A stretch of 64,000 nt of DNA from Argyresthia goedartella (Eukaryota > Arthropoda > Insecta > Lepidoptera > Argyresthiidae). The DNA lies in contig OX463821.1 of the NCBI GenBank assembly GCA_949825045.1, positions 35,484,486-35,548,485 on the forward strand, read 5' to 3'. This document shows, in pieces, positions 1-10,132 of the stretch. The translations under genes and the position numbers were made by a program. Numbering within the stretch: position 1 is the stretch's first letter; every line of letters begins with the position of its first letter. The notes under the pieces were generated by a model. The model ran no database searches. It worked only from the letters and a program-made list of their open reading frames with translations, and was not told the origin of the DNA.

Positions 1-284
1 AAGAAACTCACGATCGTTTCATTCAGGTGCGAAAGGGATAACACTAAGTTTATTTATGGTGAGTTTTAACTTTATCACTAAGCAGAACTGTATTTCAAGT
101 TTTAATTGTTTATGATAATATCATGTCTTTGTTTATCCTTCATCCATTTTTTTTGTGTATTAGCAATTTTTTTTCACTTGGTTACTGTATTTTCACATGT
201 TTTTACACTTTGTCCACTCATTTAGTTATGTTGAAATAGTTGGCTAAGCTTATTACTATTTTTGGAATTAAAATACTACAGAGG
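1..284. other. Unassigned AT-rich sequence
   Basis: No open reading frame, inverted repeat or recognised transposon end is visible. The sequence is AT-rich with short T runs. It borders the SINE-like block that begins near 285. Confidence 0.4.
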
Positions 285-492
285 TGCGAAACGCTCAGAG
301 CAACGAACCTTACAGCTTAGTCAAAGCGAATGAATGAATTCACCGGCTTCTTAAGCTGTAGGTCCCGGTTACTATCGAACCGTGGTAGTAGTCATAAAAA
401 CGTCCATCAACTGCCACTGAGCCAGCGTTGTGGACTATGGCTTAATCTTACTCGTATCCGGGTAAAGTCCTGTGCCCCTCGGTGGAGACATT
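285..492 (+). repeat. Interspersed repeat A (CCCCTCGGTGG-type), copy 1
   Basis: This block carries the phrases CTGTAGGTCCCGGTTACTATCG, CACTGAGCCAGCG and TGTGCCCCTCGGTGGAGACAT. The same phrases recur at 14086-14231, so it is a dispersed repeat rather than unique DNA. In Lepidoptera such blocks are usually SINE or LINE 3' sequences. It is directly followed by repeat B here, whereas in the second copy the order is reversed. Confidence 0.6.
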
Positions 493-755
493 AATTTGAC
501 GACCCGAATGGCCGAGTCAGCAGTGACGCTGCCTACGAAACCAATCCGTCCCGGGTTCGAGTCCCGGTGGGGGCAAATATTTGTTTGATGAGAACGGATG
601 TTTGTACTCTAGTCATGGTTGTTTAACTATCTAAGTATAATATTTATCTATATAAGTATGTGTATCGTTGTCTAGTACCCAAGATACAGGGAAACCTAGT
701 TTGGGGCTAGATCAATGTGTGTAAATGGTGTCCAAGGTATTATTAATAGGCTACA
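493..755 (+). repeat. Interspersed repeat B with tRNA-like head, copy 1
   Basis: A pol III A-box-like stretch (TGGCCGAGTCAGCAGTGACG, from about 509) is followed by a good B box, GGTTCGAGTCC, at 554-564. Then come GGGGCAAATATTTGTTTGATG and TTGTCTAGTACCC, phrases of a very common lepidopteran SINE/LINE-tail repeat. The 3' two thirds recurs at 13886-14085 without the boxes. The tRNA-like head does not close a cloverleaf by eye, so I call it a tRNA-derived SINE rather than a tRNA gene. Confidence 0.6.
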
Positions 756-794
756 TTTATTATTGTTATTTTAAGTAGCGAAGATATATAAACT

Positions 795-1224
795 TAAAAA
801 AAGCGGTCAAGTGCGAGTCTAAATCGCGCACGAAGGGTTCCGTACCACCGTTCAATGGAAGCGATGGTGTGGAGTGAATAGTTTGGATTTTACACAGCAA
901 AATATTGTTTACAAAGTTATTGGTGCGGTTACTTTCACACTCCATGTACGTAACCAGGTGCATCCATAAGTTTGTATGTGGTATTGAAAGAATTGTTGTA
1001 TGGGAGCCCCCTTAAATATTTATTTTATCCTGTTTTTTAGTATTTGTTGTTATAGCGGCAACATAAATACATAATCTGTGAAAATTTCAACTCTCTAGCT
1101 AGCTAGGTTCTTGAGATACAGCCTGGTGACAGACGGACGGACGGACGGACGGACGGACGGACGGACAGCGGAGTCTTAGTAATAGGGTCCCGTTTGGAAT
1201 CCTTCGGGTACGGAACCCTAAAAA
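795..1224 (+). repeat. Lepidopteran GGTTCCGTACC/(GGAC)n repeat, copy 1
   Basis: The block starts with AAAAAAAGCGGTCAAGTGCGAG, contains CGCACGAAGGGTTCCGTACC, GTGAAAATTTCAACTCTCTAG and a run of about eight GGAC units (1131-1166), and ends with GGGTACGGAACCCTAAAAA. It is almost identical in inverted orientation to 18410-18828. This family is widespread in moths and butterflies. A short open frame inside it (766-963, minus) is shared by both copies and is not a gene. Confidence 0.8.
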
Positions 1225-2302
1225 GAAGTATTTTAAAAGTAATTGTTCCAACTAAAACTATTTCAGTATAATTATAACAAAAACAAGATTAACCTTTTCC
1301 AATACTGCAAAACGTATACGACAAAATAAAATTACAAACATTTTACGATGAAGATAGTAGGTAACAAATTTTTGAAGAAAAAGGAAGTATATGCATTGAC
1401 ATTGAAAAATACTTTATCTTCGCACCTAACATAAATGCTCTAAAATCGACTCAGAAACCATAGAGCAATGACCTGCGTTATGTATGACACATAGATGCGG
1501 ATACGGAAATTTACAAACAAACAAATTTTACTATAAAGTAAATTTTGCGTCCGTGATCCGTTTTGACAATCGTCAGTTGTCATTTCTTTGTTTCTTTTTC
1601 TAAAAAGAGGTTTGGAAAGCGATTCCATCCTCCTTACGAAGTAGAATTGTCAGAGCGCGTATGATATATTTGTAGATAAAGTAGTGAATGCTACTGCATA
1701 CAATTAGGCCTTAAAACACTCGTGTGATGCTCTTATGCAACTCGCTGGCGCTCTTCGCATAAACTCGTGTGTTAAGGCCCCTCATTATATGACAGTCACA
1801 TAAACTAATATGAGGAACTAGAACATGGATGTACTATTGACGGATATTTTACAATATATTTGCTGGATATGGTCATCGAACTGCCTAATGACCTTCTACA
1901 TTTATATATCAATAGCGATAGCAATAAATGTAAGCATAATATAAAATAATTGCTAATAAACAGCTCTGTTATCAAATAAGGTGATTAAAATACTTACCTA
2001 CTTTCGAGAAATTTAAGTTACTATGTTACGTATTATGTATGTAATAAAAATTGTTTTAAGTAAGTAATACTCGCCACTACAGAAAAATCTAGCCAATACG
2101 TTACTACTAGCAAACCAGTAGTTGCGTAGTGGCTAGATAGCATTAGGTTATATACTGTAATTGGGATATAAAATATAAAGAAAGCCCAGAACACTGAGGT
2201 ATTCTACGTTTGACATAAAATTTACTGTACATTATTAGTTTCTGAAGGGCCACTTGGACATTCTTTAAACAAGTTTGGCGTCTTATATCGATATAGAATC
2301 TT
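1225..2302. other. Unassigned non-coding stretch
   Basis: I see no credible coding region. A 62-codon minus-strand frame at 1440-1628 has no recognisable motif. There is a small palindromic phrase around 1700-1790 (TTAGGCCTTAAAACACTCGTGTG and a partial inverse near 1765) and no clear transposon ends. Confidence 0.35.
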
Positions 2303-2875
2303 AAATCAGATTAGTGAACGTGGTACAGTCACCCTTAGTGTATTAGAATAATAAAAGTAATTAGAATTATAATGAAGTGTCTGCGAATGTCTATGATTTT
2401 TAAATATGTTTAAAAATATGCATTTTGGCCAACATAAATCAGTTAAGCGAACGTGGTACAGTCACCCTTAGTGTTCTAATTCTAATGAATGTGTCTGCGA
2501 ATGTGTAAGATTTCTAATTATGTTCGTAATATATAAAAATATGCAATATGGCCAACTTAAATCATTTTGGCGGACGTGGTCACACTTAGTATTCTAATAC
2601 GGTATTTGACAAGGCAGTCCAATAAATCTAGAAACAGGTCTCAAGCTGAACCTATTTCAACAAAACGTTTGCCGATATCACAATTGTATATTTCCAGCAG
2701 TTGTATTTTATAAACTCAATTTTGTGTTAAAAAGAAAGTGACTATGACGTTATTTCATAAAACTCGTGAACAAAATTACCGTTTGACAGTTCCTAAAAAG
2801 TATCTTTTTAAACTAGCAGTCAAATACCGTATTCTAATTAATGTGTCTGCGAAGATTTCTAATTAGGTATATTTC
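2303..2875 (+). repeat. Tandem repeat, about 2.5-3 units of 123-133 bp
   Basis: Units start at 2303, 2436 and 2559, each beginning AAATCA and containing GAACGTGGTACAGTCACCC, CTTAGTGT, GTGTCTGCGAATG and an ATATGCA..TGGCCAAC phrase. The third unit is interrupted by a 232-bp MITE at 2599-2830 and resumes at 2831 with TAATGTGTCTGCGAAGATTTC. The neighbouring intact units serve as the empty site for that insertion. Confidence 0.75.
2599..2830. mobile_element. hAT-type MITE with 8-bp target duplication
   Basis: The element begins ACGGTATTTGAC and ends GTCAAATACCGT, a perfect 12-bp terminal inverted repeat. It is bracketed by the direct repeat ATTCTAAT at 2591-2598 and 2831-2838. An 8-bp duplication is the hallmark of the hAT superfamily. 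It carries no open frame, so it is non-autonomous. The surrounding tandem repeat shows what the target looked like before insertion, which makes the boundaries firm. Confidence 0.85.
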
Positions 2876-3148
2876 GAATGCTTCATTATTCACATGTAAG
2901 ACGTAACTACGCATAGTCCTTTACTTCTACAGGACAACCTCGTATGTTTTATAGAATAAAAAACTCTCAGTTGACTAAATTTGAAAAGACTGGCACAGAA
3001 TCGACAAGAAATAAACTGTGTTCTATTTTTGTCGTAGATTCCAATCAACCGAGTGGTGATGAAAATGATGATGATAGGGCCATCGACGAGGACGGGAAGC
3101 AAAGGCACTGGGCGCCGTCGACGAAAGATTTTCTTAGCGCAAAAATCC
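2876..3148 (+). other. Possible upstream part of DIRS element; short frame of unknown nature
   Basis: A 70-codon plus-strand frame (2944-3156) runs up to the DIRS reverse transcriptase fragment but in another frame. It contains an acidic patch (DENDDDRAIDEDG) and no motif I recognise. It could be a decayed piece of the DIRS gag/pol leader or chance. Confidence 0.25.
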
Positions 3149-3402
3149 AATTCTGAATTTGAAACCATTGAACACGTTTGTTTCAAAAAAACATTTTAAA
3201 ATGGAAGATTACAGAATCGCTGCTATGTTAGTGCCTAGGAATGGTTTTATAGCAAGCATTGATCTCAAAGAAGCTTATTTAATGCAATGCTCTACGGCCT
3301 GTGTCAGTCGCTTTTAGAACGGTCGCTAAGTTCATATGAAGGAAGTGTAGTTACCCACCTCAGGCTTCAGGAATTCCTATCAGTAGTGTACTTCTATGAT
3401 AT
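3149..3402 (+). pseudogene. DIRS-like reverse transcriptase fragment, part 1
   Basis: Translation from about 3149 gives LNLKPLNTFVS, KHFKMEDYR and ASIDLKEAYL. These are the motif 1 to motif A signatures of DIRS-group (tyrosine-recombinase type) retroelement reverse transcriptase, with the motif A aspartate present. After an internal deletion the frame resumes near 3359 with QEFLSVVYFYDI, corresponding to motif C, in which the first catalytic aspartate position reads Y. The fragment stops at a TATGATAT direct repeat where a LINE inserted, and continues at 8968. No tyrosine recombinase was found in the window. Confidence 0.7.
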
Positions 3403-4000
3403 TAAAGTCAAACTCCATGCAAAGTCAAAGTTCTTTATTACACACAACTAGTCTGTGATTATTTATTAGGTTAATATTAGAGCTATCGTTAAGTTTGAAT
3501 AATGTTGTAAGGTTCTTGCGTACATAAATTATATTTTCGAAAAAAAATGACTAACTTGTTTCCATAAATAATTAACTTTTTTCTATTATATAGTTTAGTG
3601 AGGGTTTCCTCCATCATTTTCTCAAATATTTCAAAAATTCCATGGCCTTTTTCATCCCTCGGAGTTCTGTAAATACAAACAATAATATGGCTATCCAACT
3701 CAACATAAGATACCTCAATTTTTGTCTTTCTACAGTAAGTGCAAGAATATCTTTTCGTTGTTTCACCTTGATATAATTTTTTACTAAGATTTTTATAGAA
3801 TCACCTCTATCAGCAGTCTTTATATTATAACAACTGTCAATTTTGCAATTATTTATGTTAAAAGACATCATATTTTCCTTTAACCTTTCTGTAATATAAA
3901 TAACATCGGTGTCAGAATTATTAAGAAATAATTCTAATACAAGTTCTTTGCCAGTTAGCCCCTGTTATGATAGCTTCATATATTTGGTGGCTTATATATG
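3403..4000 (-). pseudogene. LINE 3' tail plus endonuclease fragment (minus strand)
   Basis: The left end (GTCAAA..AAAGTCAAAGTTCTTTATTAC) is the reverse complement of the ..AATAAAG..TTTGACTTTGA tail of the LINE family seen complete at 8400-8426. The phrases at 3450-3545 match the end of the LINE at 7896-7975. Inside, minus-strand frames (3489-3871) contain IIVCIYRTPR and KKLIIYGN, typical of the apurinic-endonuclease domain of Jockey/CR1-like LINEs. Having endonuclease next to the 3' tail means the reverse transcriptase was deleted or the copy is chimeric. Confidence 0.55.
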
Positions 4001-4375
4001 CTAGAGATTTCCTCTATTGTCTTATGAACTAATTTAAATTACTTGGAAAGTCTTCCAATACCCTTTGTCTGTGCTCAATAGAAGCAGTCAGGTTAGCCAA
4101 ATTCTTGACTGTAATACAAAATAATAATAAGATAGCAACACAACTACCTGTCGTTTGTAAAAATCTGAATGGTTGTAACTAACTTTGGTCAAATAAGCAT
4201 TCACACTAACATTGTTAATTGTTAATCAGATGCACCAATCTATTATTATATGACATTGTATGTAATGTCCTGTTTAGCTTATATCTCAGATCATTTTCAG
4301 CTTGTGGGAAGCTCTTACTTTATGGGAATGTAAACTTAAGAATTTTATTAACATTCAGTAAATAAAGCGTTTTAA
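4001..4375. other. Unassigned, probably decayed LINE
   Basis: No clear coding sequence is visible. Its position between two LINE pieces suggests further decayed LINE sequence, but no motif supports this directly. Confidence 0.25.
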
Positions 4376-4543
4376 AATGTCCTTCACGGGTCCACTAGCT
4401 TTGTCAATTAAAATATTTAATCACCTTCCCGAAAAAATAAAACAAGAAGTAAAAGACCAAATATTCATTAATAAGCTAAAACAACTACTACAAGAAAAAT
4501 GCTATTACTCAATAAATGAATACATAAACGATAAAATATCATA
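4376..4543 (+). pseudogene. LINE reverse transcriptase C-terminal fragment
   Basis: A short plus-strand frame reads ALSIKIFNHLPEKIK and later QEKCYYSINEYIN before a stop near 4543. The same pattern (IKIYNKLPKYIK, KCYYTLNEYLN) ends the LINE open frame at 11932-12390. This is the thumb/C-terminal tail of a Jockey-like LINE ORF2, 5' truncated. Confidence 0.6.
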
Positions 4544-5109
4544 GGATTTGTCCAATTAGATTCTAGTTTAATTATGCTAATAAGATTTCACTTACCTTTC
4601 AAAACGTACACATACCTAAGCATCAATACTATATATACAGTCCGCTGATGTACCTATAGCTATACATAGGTATGCTATGAATTTTCTCGAAGGTTTAGTT
4701 GCCAATAAACAATCATCAAGAGAGCACGTTAGTTTCAATGCTAAAATCCCAGTCAATCTAAACTGAAGCTTAATCACCTTATCATATGGTCCAATCGAGC
4801 CGGATATTACAAAGGCTGGTCGAGCGCCCGGCCCGCGGAGAACAATGAGTTGTGAGATAACGATTGACTGGATCGCGAGTTATTAATAACTTACTGAAAA
4901 TTATTTCACCGAGTTATAAATCTGATTGAGTGCAAGTAAAACAAGACTATTTAACGTGTTTTAAGACAAAATTGAGTGAGAACATTCGTCCTTCTTTGTG
5001 AATGAACTGTGGAGTTACAGTTACAAACTGCAACGTGTAACCTACGTTACGTAATACACCGGTATTTTGGTGTTTCTCCGGACATTTCTTGTGAACTGTT
5101 GTTGCAAAT
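4544..5109 (+). other. Leader or LTR region upstream of BEL/Pao remnant
   Basis: No coding sequence. It precedes the gag start at 5110 and so probably includes the end of the 5' LTR and the leader of the BEL/Pao element. I could not place LTR ends because no second copy of this LTR is recognisable. Confidence 0.3.
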
Positions 5110-6421
5110 ATGGATAAACTATTGAAAGTACAGAATAACTTTGTGAGCAATTTGATGAAATCGCAAGTTAACTTCAAGAAATCACATAAAGAGAGAATAC
5201 AGCCTGAGTATATAAAAACTAGATTGGTGGTATTGGAGCAACTATTTACCGACTTCAAAGCGGGACATAAGTCTGTGATATGTAATGCGGAAGATGAGGA
5301 AGATGCTTACTTCACCAAGGATACATATGAGGAATTTCAAGAGGATTATATTCAGTACAAAACTATGTTACTCGAAGCCTTGGCTGAATTCGGAAAATGT
5401 GAACAGCAGTATATGCAGCAGCAGTGTATATTAGAGTTGTAGACAAAGCAAATCATGTCCATGTTCATTTGATAACTGCAAAGACTAAGGTTGCACCAAT
5501 CGAAAAGGTAATTTCTATCCCTAGACTTGAGTTGTGTGGTGCAGCTTTAGCTGCCAAACTTATTTGCGAAGTGTCGCAAGTCATGCAAATCCCCAAAGAT
5601 AATTTGTATGGATGGACAGACTCCACCACTGTTTTAGCATGGCTAAAGGGAGGTTCTAGTCGTTGGACTACCTTTGTGAGCAATAGGGTATCCGCGATAT
5701 TGAACATTTTAGAGTATGAGAGAAATTGAATCATGTTCCAACTGATGATGATCCCACGGATTGTGCTTCGCGAGGGTTACAGCCAAATGAGTTGTTAACT
5801 CATCCATTGTGGTGGAATGGTCCGCAATGGCTGTCGAAATCTAAAGTACTGAGAGACGATATTAATGTTGAGGAAACACACGTGGAAGAAAGAATCAAAT
5901 CTTTAACTGTTGTATCGAACGTTGAGGATGAGTTTGTCTGGTCGAAATTTTCATCATTATCACGATTGTTAAAAGTAATTGCATATTGCAGACGAGTTTA
6001 AAATTTTAAATTGCCAAAATGTGACCGACCGGTGTCCAAGATTATTACGCCGAAAGAATTAAATGAAGCTTTATTTTCATGCATAAGGCAAGTACAAGAG
6101 CGTGAGTTTTCTAGTGAAATAAAACAGTTAAAGACTCAAGGACATGTTGCGAGAAAGAGCAAACTGCGTACACTTTGTCCCTTTTTTGACAAAACGGGAA
6201 TATTAAGAGTTGGGGGACGCATTGCTCAATCAGATGCGTGTTATGATATGAGTCATCCAATAGTTATGCCTGCTAAAGGTCATTTAATAACACTTATCAT
6301 TATTGATGCTCATCTTCAGACATTACAAGGTGGTCCACAAGTGATGTTAAACTTCTTAAGAAGTAAATATTGGATTTTACGAGCGAAAGATCGTTCTTTC
6401 GCAAAAAAAGTTTTTAGTTAA
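5110..6421 (+). pseudogene. BEL/Pao retroelement remnant: gag start fused to RNase H-integrase
   Basis: The first frame (5110-5410) begins MDKLLKVQNNFVSNLMK and is rich in charged helices, as in Pao gag N-termini. It then jumps directly to the RNase H region: LITAKTKVAPIEK, IPRLELCGAALAAK, LYGWTDSTTVLAWL, DPTDCASRG, LWWNGPQWL. This continues into the integrase zinc-binding part (LRVGGRIAQSD, HPIVMP). Protease, reverse transcriptase and most of gag are deleted at about 5408. Small frameshifts occur near 5726 and 6005. The element breaks at about 6421 where a plus-strand LINE begins. Confidence 0.75.
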
Positions 6422-8426
6422 TTAAAAAATTGTTAATTAATTAAAAAATTAAAGAAAGGTGATGATGTTGTTAAATCCAGCGATGATGTAGCTCAAGCTT
6501 TTGAAACATTCTTCACCAATGTACCCGTACTCACAACAGATCGTCTAAATTCATCTCCATATGAAGCAGAGACTTTATTAAAAAATAACACGAGCGTCAG
6601 TAAGGTATATTTAAAATTTCATCATGTATATCCCCAGGATATTGTCAAAACGTTTAAATTACTTAACTTAAAAAATATGGAAGACCTGCGGGGTATATCA
6701 GTCAAAGTCATTGGTTCAGTAATTCTAGTTATAGCCCCACATTTGCTTATATATTCGATAAATGTGTTGACGATGGGGCTTTCCCAGACCTCATAAAACA
6801 CAGTAAACTGATACCTCTCTTCAATTCGGGAGATAAGGGTGATCCTTCAAATTTCAGACCAATATCTGTTCTTCCAACACTAAGTAAAATATTTGAAAAG
6901 ATTATACTCAATCAAATGCTCTCACACTTCAACCGTACCAAACAACTCCACGCCAAACAATACGGTTTCACTAGGGGTAAATCGACTACGGATGCAGGTA
7001 TTACAATTATATCTCATATTTATTCTGCATGGGAGGCCGCACAGGATGCTATCGGAGTTTTTTGCGACCTGTCGAAGGCGTTTGATTGTGTTGATCATTA
7101 TACGCTATTCATTAAATTAAATCATTACGGAGTTCGAAATAAAGCGTTGGATCTACTAAGATCATACCTAAGCAATAGAATTCAAAATGCAGAAGTCAAC
7201 GGCGTTAAATCTGATGGATAGGGTGTAAAAATTGGCGTTCCACAAGGTTCCATATTAGGTCCTTTCTTGTTCCTGGTATATATTAACGATCTGCCTTTCA
7301 TGGTGGAGAAATTTACTGACATAGTGTTATTTGCTGATGATACTTCAATGGTCTTCAAAATTGAAAGACAAAAAGCGGATTTTGATGATGTTAATGGTGT
7401 ATTGTCTTTAACCTTGAATTGGTTCACAGTTAATAATTTATTGTTAAACGCTGGTAAAACCTAGTGTATCAAATTCTCACTTCCAAATGTCAGGCAAGTT
7501 GAGACCAGTTTAGTGTTAGACAACAGCACGTTAGAATTAGTAACTGATACGAAGTTTCTTGGAATAACCATTGATAGCAAATTGCAGTGGGGACCCCACA
7601 TAGATAAATTGGCTGGTAAATTAAGTTCTGCGGCTTACGCTGTTAGGAACATCAGACAAAGCACGGATGTGGCTACATCTAGGCTAGTATATTTTAGTTA
7701 CTTTCATAGTGTGACGTCCTATGGTATCTTGTTGTGGGGGAAAGCAGCGGATATTCAAACAATTTTTATTTTACAGAAAAGGGCTATTCGAGCAATTTAT
7801 AATTTAAAACGAACAGACTCCTTAAGAGAGCTTTTTAAAGAAATTGACATACTAACAGTAGCTAGTCAATTTATTTTCGAAAATATAATGTATTAACGCA
7901 AGAACCCTACAACATTTTCCAAACTTAGCGATAGCTGAAATGTTAACCTAAGAAATAATCACAGACTGTGTGCGCCCCGATTTAGACTCGCGAAGGTTAG
8001 CAATTCTTTCAAGGGTCAGTGTATTCTCTACTATAATAAGATAACTCTGGAGATTTTGAAATTGCCATTTGAGCAATTTAAAAAGCATGTTAAAGCGACT
8101 TTGTCAAAAAAGGGATATTAAAATTTTCAATATTACTTAAATGACAGGACTGTATGGGGTTAATCTAGCTCAACACAGGCCTTGCTGTTAATAATTTTGT
8201 AATCATTTATTCCTGCTGATTATTCATAATAATTAAATTTTTCATATTTGTAATAGTTAAGCACAACCTATTTTTAAAAGAGATCTAAAAATAAATCTGT
8301 GGTAGTTTCTACGCCCTTCTTCTCCCACAGTGGTCCAATGTAGAGAAGAGGCAAAATTGACGTTTTCTAATTATATGTAAATATCTACAGTAATAAAGTA
8401 CTTTGACTTTGAGTTTGACTTTGAAT
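6422..8426 (+). mobile_element. 5'-truncated LINE (Jockey-like) with reverse transcriptase
   Basis: Frames at 6893-7221, 7267-7464 and 7513-7896 give in order FRPISVLPTLSKIFEK, QYGFTRGKSTTDA, CDLSKAFDCVDH (motif A), [29 protein letters not shown] (motif C) and KFLGITIDSKLQWGPH, then the C-terminal tail. Two in-frame stops (near 7219 and 7462) and an upstream frameshift break it. The 3' region (7900-8426) ends AATAAAGTACTTTGACTTTGAG and recurs at 17470, 34941 and 49525, so this is one LINE family. It sits inside the BEL remnant. Confidence 0.8.
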
Positions 8427-8967
8427 GATATGCAATAAATAAATTAAATTGAAATATTTAATTAGTTCCCATTTGTCATGTCAGATCAAGTGTCTTTGTT
8501 ATATTGTGCTTAACATCCTGAAAACAGGAGTTTAGTAAACAGTTATTTATGACTGATTGTCCCAATTTTTTCAATAATATGCCTAAGTTTCTGCCGATTT
8601 CATGTTTTTGTCATGTGATGATTGATTGAGATGATTTTGTGTGAACCTGAAATCTTGGGTCGGATACTTATTTCATGGATGTTTGAAGCTGGTCTCTCCG
8701 GCTGTTGCAAGCAACGTCACACAAATGATTGGCCAACAAAGAGTCATAGCGTTCCTGATTACTATGAGACATCTTATGCAGCTCATCCATGACCAGAAAG
8801 TACTACTTAATGTATTCTTGTTATTTTTCATAGCGGGCAGTAATTGATCTCAAGCAGCCATTGACACTGGCAAGTTGAGAGTCAAGATAATGCAGGTATT
8901 TCTCATATTTTGTTTGTACCATTGAAGTATCATCAATAAACAACACTATGTCAGTCTATACTGTATA
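8427..8967 (-). pseudogene. LINE reverse transcriptase fragment (minus), abutting DIRS
   Basis: Minus-strand translation of about 8913-8955 gives TDIVLFIDDTSMV, which matches the motif C phrase [13 protein letters not shown] of the LINE at 6422-8426. The rest of the block does not align convincingly. It ends next to TATGGTAT (8968-8975), the apparent partner of TATGATAT at 3395-3402. This end is therefore probably the 5'-truncated end of the LINE whose tail lies at 3403. Confidence 0.45.
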
Positions 8968-9350
8968 TATGGTATACTATGTATAGGCGATAGATACGAA
9001 GAATTTACACGCAACATATTGGAAACAATACGTTTGCTCGATGGAACCACAACAAGTTTTTGTTTAATTCCATAGATATGACAATAACCCTCCCTATTGA
9101 AAAACGCAATAATGTAGCGCAGCTTTTTACTTAATTCAAATCAGTAAGTCAGTGCAAAATAAGGGATTTAACCCAATTAATCTGTACGTTGACCGCCGCA
9201 TGCCCCGCCGTGCGTTACGGCTGGCCGTATACGAAGCTTCTTGAAAGACAAAGTTTTATAGCGCTCCAGCGCAGTCAAAGCTATGACGCTAGGATGAATC
9301 TTCAGACAGATTGTATTCTGCCTGATCTAGAATGGTGGTTAACAAACATA
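8968..9350 (+). pseudogene. DIRS-like reverse transcriptase/RNase H connection, part 2
   Basis: With one or two frame changes the plus strand reads ILCIGDRYEEF, ILETIRLLDG, NSIDMTITLPIEKRNN, QCKIRDLTQLICTL, CPAVRYGWPYTKLLERQ and LEWWLTNI. This is the continuous post-motif-C to connection segment of DIRS-group pol. It resumes exactly where the part ending at 3402 leaves off and stops where a palindromic element inserted. Confidence 0.7.
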
Positions 9351-10132
9351 TGTTACCACTAAAGCTAGGTGTGAAACTAAACTTTAGTTTAGCCGGCTAG
9401 TCTTAAGATTAATATCGAGCCTCGAACGAACATGACTTCGGACATCCGAAGTCATGTTCGTTTGATAACGGATGTCATCTTTAAACGGCTAGACTGCACA
9501 TTAGCCGATGCGATTCGGTTAATGTTGGACATTAGTTAGCTAATGTTGAAAACGAAGTATTCGTGCGACTGCGGGGAGCGGAGCGGGGTAATTTTATTCA
9601 GATGAGAAAGCTATTTCTAAAATCAGGGCAAAACACTGCGGTAGCTTAGGTGAGGGTAAAGGGGATGAGCGAAGCGAAGCCACCTTTATCCTTCGTGTTA
9701 GGTTGAACATGTAAGAACAACAAAAACTATAATAAGACGAGTATAAGTATTTTTTGTTGTTCTTACATGTTCAACCTAACACGAAGCATAAAGGGGGCTT
9801 CGCTTCGCTCACCCTCCTTAACCTAAGCTACCGCAGTGTTTGCGGCTACCGAATCATTATCATCACTTAAACCAGATTAAGACGGTAATTTTTCAACATT
9901 AGCCTAGGTATACTAAAAAATAAACTTAAGTTTAGTCGGCTAATGTCAACCATATTTTCTCACCCATCTTTAGCCTCAACAGCGTCGAGGCTAAACTGCA
10001 GTTTAGCCGACTAATGTTGAAATCATTTATCGCAATGAACATTATTTAGGATATTAGCCGAGGCTCGAAATAAATCTTAACACTAGCCGGCTAAACTTAA
10101 GTTTAGTTTCACACCTAGCTTTAACCCGTAAC
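9351..10132. mobile_element. Palindromic (foldback) element inserted in DIRS, with doubled conserved core
   Basis: The ends are inverted copies: TGTTACCACTAAAGCTAGG on the left, and the inverse of GTGTTACGGGTTAAAGCTAGG on the right, continuing through GTGTGAAACTAAACTT and GCCGGCTA. The direct repeat ACATA flanks it (9346-9350 and 10133-10137). The DIRS reading frame stops at the left edge and continues at the right edge. The centre holds two inverted copies of the ~90-bp core (about 9620-9716 and 9752-9842) with GTAGCTTAGGTGAGGG, GAGCGAAGCGAAG and GTTAGGTTGAACATGTAAGAA. No protein is encoded. Confidence 0.75.
9425..9462. repeat. Perfect 18-bp hairpin inside the palindromic element
   Basis: The arm AACGAACATGACTTCGGA (9425-9442) is followed by two bases and its exact reverse complement (9445-9462). 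It lies in the left arm of the foldback element only. Confidence 0.9.

Noticed and set aside
509..575. Functional tRNA gene
   Set aside because: A and B boxes are present but no cloverleaf with matching acceptor stem could be formed; it fits a SINE head.
766..963. 65-codon minus frame identical to one at 18660-18971
   Set aside because: Both lie in copies of the GGAC repeat family; identity reflects repeat copies, not a gene.
1131..1166. Telomere-like short tandem repeat
   Set aside because: GGAC units are a known internal microsatellite of the lepidopteran repeat; insect telomeres use TTAGG.
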